In this document: positions 5,238 to 8,076 of the stretch, piece by piece
Layout: each line of letters begins with the position of its first letter
How positions within the stretch are numbered: the stretch's first letter is position 1
Assembly (NCBI GenBank): GCA_018818905.1
Contig: JAHIRA010000089.1
Span: 1-8,076, forward strand
Direction: 5' to 3'
DNA length: 8,076 nt
Source: Patescibacteria group bacterium
GTDB lineage: Bacteria; Patescibacteriota; JABMPQ01; JAHIRA01
Program-made: the position numbers and the translations under genes
Notes under the pieces: generated by a model
Databases searched by the model: none
What the model was told of the DNA's origin: nothing
What the model saw: the letters and a program-made list of their open reading frames with translations, nothing else

Positions 5238-7298
5238 TTATTCAAAATGAACTGTTTTCTCAAATCGTAGCAGTTCATTTTTTAATTGGGGGTGCTCTCT
5301 GAAATCTGGATCTTTTGTGACTAACTCAAGTGCTTCTTCTCTCGCTACGGCAACTAATTCTGCATCGGTCAACGAGGCCATCTTCAGATCAGGTAGTCCT
5401 GATTGACGAATGCCGTATACCTCACCTGGTCCACGAATTTCGAGGTCGTGCTGTGCTAGCTGGAAGCCATCAAGACAATTTTCCATGGTTTTAAGCCGAT
5501 TGTAGCTTTTCTCGCCTAGACTATCGGTAAAGAGATAGCAATATGATTGTTTCTGTCCGCGACCAACTCGACCACGAAACTGATGTAATTGGGAGAGGCC
5601 AAATCTTTCGGAGCCTTCTATCATCATGATGGTCGCATTGGGAATATCGACACCAACTTCAATGACCGAGGTCGAGACCAAGATCTTTGTTTTTTTGGCC
5701 AAGAAATTCTGCATCGCCTTTTCTTTTTGTTCTTTCTTGAGCTTGCCGTGAAGTAAACCTATCTTGATCTCGGGGAAAACTTGCTGGTTCAACTTTTTGT
5801 ATTCTTCTTTGACTGATTTGACCCCTAGGGTATCAGATTCTTCTATGAGCGGGCAAACGACAAAAACCTGGTCGCCTTTGTTTATTCTTTGTCTTATGAA
5901 GTCATAGGTCTCTTCACGATCAAACGGAGCGACTAGAGAAGTTTTGATTGGCTTTCTATTCTTGGGCATTTCTTTAATTACAGACAGATCTAGGTCGCCA
6001 AAGATAGATAGAGCTAGAGTGCGGGGAATAGGGGTGGCCGTCATTGATAGAAAGTGAGGGATTTTGTTGCCCGTATTGATTGTTTTGAGAGTGGCTCTTT
6101 GCTTGACGCCAAAACGATGTTGCTCGTCGATTATGGCCAAGGCTAGTTTTTTGGTCTTCACTTTTTCTGATAGAAGAGTGTGGGTGCCAATGATCAGATC
6201 AATTTCGCCGTCCTTGATTTTCTTGAGTAGTTTATTGGTCGAGATCTCTTTTTTGTCTACAAATCTTTGAGTTCTAGTAAAGAGGGCGATGTTGAAGTTG
6301 TTGTCGGCAAAGAATTTCAAGAAGCTTTGATAATGTTGGGTAGCTAGAATCTCGGTTGGGGCCAGAAAAACGCCTTGATAACCTTGTTTTAGAACCTGGT
6401 TGAGTATTAGGGCCGTGACTACGGTTTTTCCTGATCCCACATCTCCCTCTAGAAGACGATTCATGGGCTTGTTTTGCTCAAGATTCTGAAAGACTTGCCA
6501 TGAAGCTTTTTTCTGATCATCTGTAAGGGTGAAGGGCAACTTCTTAACAAATTTCTGAGCCAACTTTTTGTCAAATTTGAGAGAATAAGACCTAGCTTGC
6601 TTGAAGACAGATCTTTTTTGTAGTTTCATTGCCTGAAGTAGAAACATCTCCTCGAAACCAAGACGATATTTGGCTTGAGCCAGACTTTGCTGACTATCAG
6701 GAAAATGAATTTGTTTAAGGGCTTCGTTTCTGGCCAGCAGTCTATGTCGCTTAAGACAAGCTTGTGGCAAGAATTCTTCAAGTTCAGTGACGTGTTTCAA
6801 ATATGGCTTAAGGACAAATCTGAGCCATTTGGAAGTAATGCCTGCGGTTAGAGAATAGACTGGGGCAATGCGACCGGTGTGCAGGGCTTCAGGCCGATAT
6901 TTTTCATACACAGGACTTGTCATTTGAAGATCTCGTCCTCGATTGTACTCAACTTTACCAGACAGAGTCACGTACGATCCCGTCTTTAAGAATTTTTCTA
7001 GATAAGGCTGTCTAAACCAGACTGACTCAAGACTGCCTGTCTTATCTTCCAGTGTAGCTTTGGTCAGCATCATTCGTTGACGTTGAGTTTGTTCGTTATA
7101 TATTTCGGAAATAATGCCTTGGACAGTATTAACTTCGCCTGGCTTGACCATATTGATAGGAATAATCGTACTAAAATCTTCGTAGTCAACCGGGAAGTAA
7201 AAAATAAAATCTCGGACTGTAAATAGTCCGAGTCTTTTGAGGGCGTCACGGTGACGTTTGTCTATTTTTCTGAGATCTGTTAAGAGAGTATCGAGCAT
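5238..7298 (-). CDS. recG: ATP-dependent DNA helicase RecG
   Basis: RecG is a superfamily 2 double-strand translocase that reverses stalled replication forks and moves Holliday junctions and R-loops. From the ATG at 7298 the protein has 686 residues, a normal length. An N-terminal helical part with 'LKRLGLFTVRDFIFYFP' (20-36) leads into the OB-fold wedge domain at about 55-150. The helicase core follows: 'FTLTDDQKKA' (256-265), Walker A GDVGSGKT (285-292), DEQH box (391-394), motif III SMTATPIPRT (418-427), 'STSVIEVGVDIP' (542-553), and 'QFRGRVGRG' (573-581) in the TRG region. The frame is open further upstream to 7370, but that stretch is the tRNA gene and is not coding. The chosen start lies 13 nt after the tRNA and has no Shine-Dalgarno site. 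The tRNA promoter probably drives recG. The gene converges on radA. Confidence 0.96.
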   Translation of the reverse strand: MLDTLLTDLRKIDKRHRDALKRLGLFTVRDFIFYFPVDYEDFSTIIPINMVKPGEVNTVQGIISEIYNEQTQRQRMMLTKATLEDKTGSLESVWFRQPYLEKFLKTGSYVTLSGKVEYNRGRDLQMTSPVYEKYRPEALHTGRIAPVYSLTAGITSKWLRFVLKPYLKHVTELEEFLPQACLKRHRLLARNEALKQIHFPDSQQSLAQAKYRLGFEEMFLLQAMKLQKRSVFKQARSYSLKFDKKLAQKFVKKLPFTLTDDQKKASWQVFQNLEQNKPMNRLLEGDVGSGKTVVTALILNQVLKQGYQGVFLAPTEILATQHYQSFLKFFADNNFNIALFTRTQRFVDKKEISTNKLLKKIKDGEIDLIIGTHTLLSEKVKTKKLALAIIDEQHRFGVKQRATLKTINTGNKIPHFLSMTATPIPRTLALSIFGDLDLSVIKEMPKNRKPIKTSLVAPFDREETYDFIRQRINKGDQVFVVCPLIEESDTLGVKSVKEEYKKLNQQVFPEIKIGLLHGKLKKEQKEKAMQNFLAKKTKILVSTSVIEVGVDIPNATIMMIEGSERFGLSQLHQFRGRVGRGQKQSYCYLFTDSLGEKSYNRLKTMENCLDGFQLAQHDLEIRGPGEVYGIRQSGLPDLKMASLTDAELVAVAREEALELVTKDPDFREHPQLKNELLRFEKTVHFE

Positions 7299-7311
7299 GG
7301 CATAATTTTCG

Positions 7312-7384
7312 TGTCCCGGGGACGATTCGAACGTCCGACCTCTTCCTCCGCAGGGAAGCGCTCTATCCACTGAGCTACCGGGAC
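7312..7384 (-). tRNA. tRNA-Arg, anticodon GCG
   Basis: Read on the - strand, the 73 nt fold as a full cloverleaf. The acceptor stem is GTCCCGG with CCGGGAC (7 bp), the D stem is GCTC with GAGC, and the anticodon stem is CTTCC with GGAAG around the loop CTGCGGA. A 5-nt variable loop follows, then a T stem GGACG with CGTCC around TTCGAAT, and discriminator A. The anticodon GCG reads CGC and, by wobble, CGU arginine codons; G at position 37 fits a codon starting with C. CCA is not encoded, since the genome continues CG after the discriminator, so a CCA-adding enzyme is needed. Many bacteria read these codons with an ACG tRNA edited to inosine instead. Confidence 0.95.
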
Positions 7385-7394
7385 ATACTGTTAC

Positions 7395-7424
7395 ATTTTA
7401 CCTCTCTTCTTTAATATTTGACAA
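7395..7424 (-). promoter_or_regulatory. Sigma-70-type promoter for tRNA-Arg and recG
   Basis: On the - strand, a -35 box TTGTCA (7424-7419) and a -10 box TAAAAT (7400-7395) are 18 bp apart. Each matches the consensus at five of six positions. Initiation about 7 nt after the -10 box would leave only 3-4 nt before the mature tRNA 5' end, which is typical of tRNA genes. No other promoter is evident before recG. Confidence 0.75.
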
Positions 7425-7437
7425 CAGACTTTTGGAC

Positions 7438-7471
7438 AAAAAAATCGTTTCTAAGAGATGGAAACGATTTT
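7438..7471 (-). terminator. Intrinsic terminator of the two-helix membrane protein gene
   Basis: AAAATCGTTTC (7441-7451) and GAAACGATTTT (7461-7471) form a perfect 11-bp stem with a 9-nt loop. On the - strand the 3' arm runs into seven T residues (7444-7438). It lies 13 nt past the stop codon of the gene ending at 7485 and upstream of the tRNA promoter, so it insulates the two units. Confidence 0.9.
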
Positions 7472-7484
7472 GAGGCAGGATAGA

Positions 7485-8076
7485 CTAGAATCCCCAGCGT
7501 CTGAAGGTAGAATCAACGGGGTTTTCTTCTTTTTCGACGTCTTCGGGGAGGTAGTTTAGGAGGGTTTCTCTTATTTTGAGAGGGTTTTGTTCTTCAAGTT
7601 GGATTGAGAGAGTGGGTCTCACAGACGAACGACGGCCAAAGCTGAGAGTTTTGAGATCGGGTGGATTGTAGAGAATCCAGAAAGACTCCAGATCCTCGCC
7701 GTAAGGATAGAAGTTGTTTTCAACCGTGATGCCTTCTCTGGTAATAGCAATACTGAGATCCTTGGGTTTTCTATGGAAGAAAGTGTTAAGAACAACAGCT
7801 AAAATTACAACAATGAGAGCGAAGAGGTAGTTAGCGACAATGAAGGCGTAAACTACCAAGGCTATTCCGATGATAGCAAAAAGAATGTACCATTGTTGTG
7901 GCCTGGAAACCTGAATATATTCAGGAGCCTGCCATTGCATGATAACGTCTTGTGGTTTGGCCTCAGTGTCTTCGCTTTCAGCGTATTCTCTAATGTCGTC
8001 GTTTGTGAGCCTGGAGGGTTCCTTTTCCTGAGGAGTTCTTTTTTGGAAGTCCTCTTCTTTGGTTTTGTTTTCGTCA
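7485..8076 (-). CDS. Two-helix membrane protein, Patescibacteria-type hypothetical (5' end outside window)
   Basis: I do not know a function for this protein. An internal ATG lies at 7940, but the frame continues without a stop through 45 further codons to the window edge. These encode a charged, low-hydrophobicity tail with segments such as 'RLTNDDIREYAESEDTE', so the true start is probably beyond 8076. Counting from the internal Met, 'QWQAPEYIQ' and an aromatic pair precede two membrane helices at about 18-36 and 38-54. A basic HRKPK follows, then a cytoplasmic beta-rich domain at about 60-135 ('ITREGITVENNFYPY', 'ESFWILY', 'PTLSIQLEE') and an acidic tail. The layout resembles small proteins I associate with Patescibacteria and the general shape of bacterial PH-like membrane domains; this is from memory and uncertain. 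With both helices crossing, both ends would face the cytoplasm. A terminator follows the gene. Confidence 0.8.
   Translation of the reverse strand, partial: DENKTKEEDFQKRTPQEKEPSRLTNDDIREYAESEDTEAKPQDVIMQWQAPEYIQVSRPQQWYILFAIIGIALVVYAFIVANYLFALIVVILAVVLNTFFHRKPKDLSIAITREGITVENNFYPYGEDLESFWILYNPPDLKTLSFGRRSSVRPTLSIQLEEQNPLKIRETLLNYLPEDVEKEENPVDSTFRRWGF

Noticed and set aside
7299..7370. Upstream extension of recG to an ATG at 7370
   Set aside because: That stretch is the tRNA-Arg gene read through in frame; the RecG homology and normal length begin at the Met at 7298.
2..7487. Recoding of UGA as glycine or tryptophan, as in some Patescibacteria
   Set aside because: The genes contain no in-frame TGA, use TGG for tryptophan, and end normally in TAA or TAG, so nothing suggests recoding.

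Overview
The window looks like a piece of a bacterial chromosome, most likely from the Candidate Phyla Radiation (Patescibacteria). This placement rests on two hypothetical membrane proteins, at the left and right ends, whose layout resembles small uncharacterised families I associate with that group. It also rests on compact spacing, start sites without Shine-Dalgarno sequences at radA and recG, and a tRNA without an encoded CCA. It is inference from memory, not a database result, and I cannot name a class. All five genes use the standard code and end in TAA or TAG.

Left part (1-3530, + strand). A membrane-anchored hypothetical protein with a PEGA-like domain (2-775) ends at a strong intrinsic terminator. 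A consensus-like promoter and a hairpin beside a strong Shine-Dalgarno site then lead into an 841-residue receptor-type Ser/Thr protein kinase (955-3480). The kinase domain is cytoplasmic. Three predicted membrane helices follow, then an NHL-type beta-propeller predicted to lie outside the membrane. This resembles the plan of mycobacterial PknD but has three helices instead of one. A terminator closes the gene.

Middle (3540-7298). radA (+) and recG (-) converge; both encode recombination and branch-migration enzymes. The 309 bp between them hold the most unusual DNA in the window. There is a GTAG-headed imperfect palindrome, a likely radA terminator, and then two inverted copies of a 29-bp palindromic unit (28 of 29 bases identical) about 145 bp apart, with an extra half copy on the left. 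This is the architecture of a REP doublet (REPIN) or a small non-autonomous element. No transposase is present in the window.

Right part (7299-8076, - strand). recG lies 13 nt downstream of a tRNA-Arg with anticodon GCG, and the two probably share a near-consensus promoter. Before that promoter an intrinsic terminator with an 11-bp stem closes a two-helix membrane protein. That protein's reading frame stays open to the window edge, so its start is not visible.

The best candidates for something new are the kinase-propeller receptor with its PEGA-domain neighbour, and the inverted palindromic element between radA and recG.
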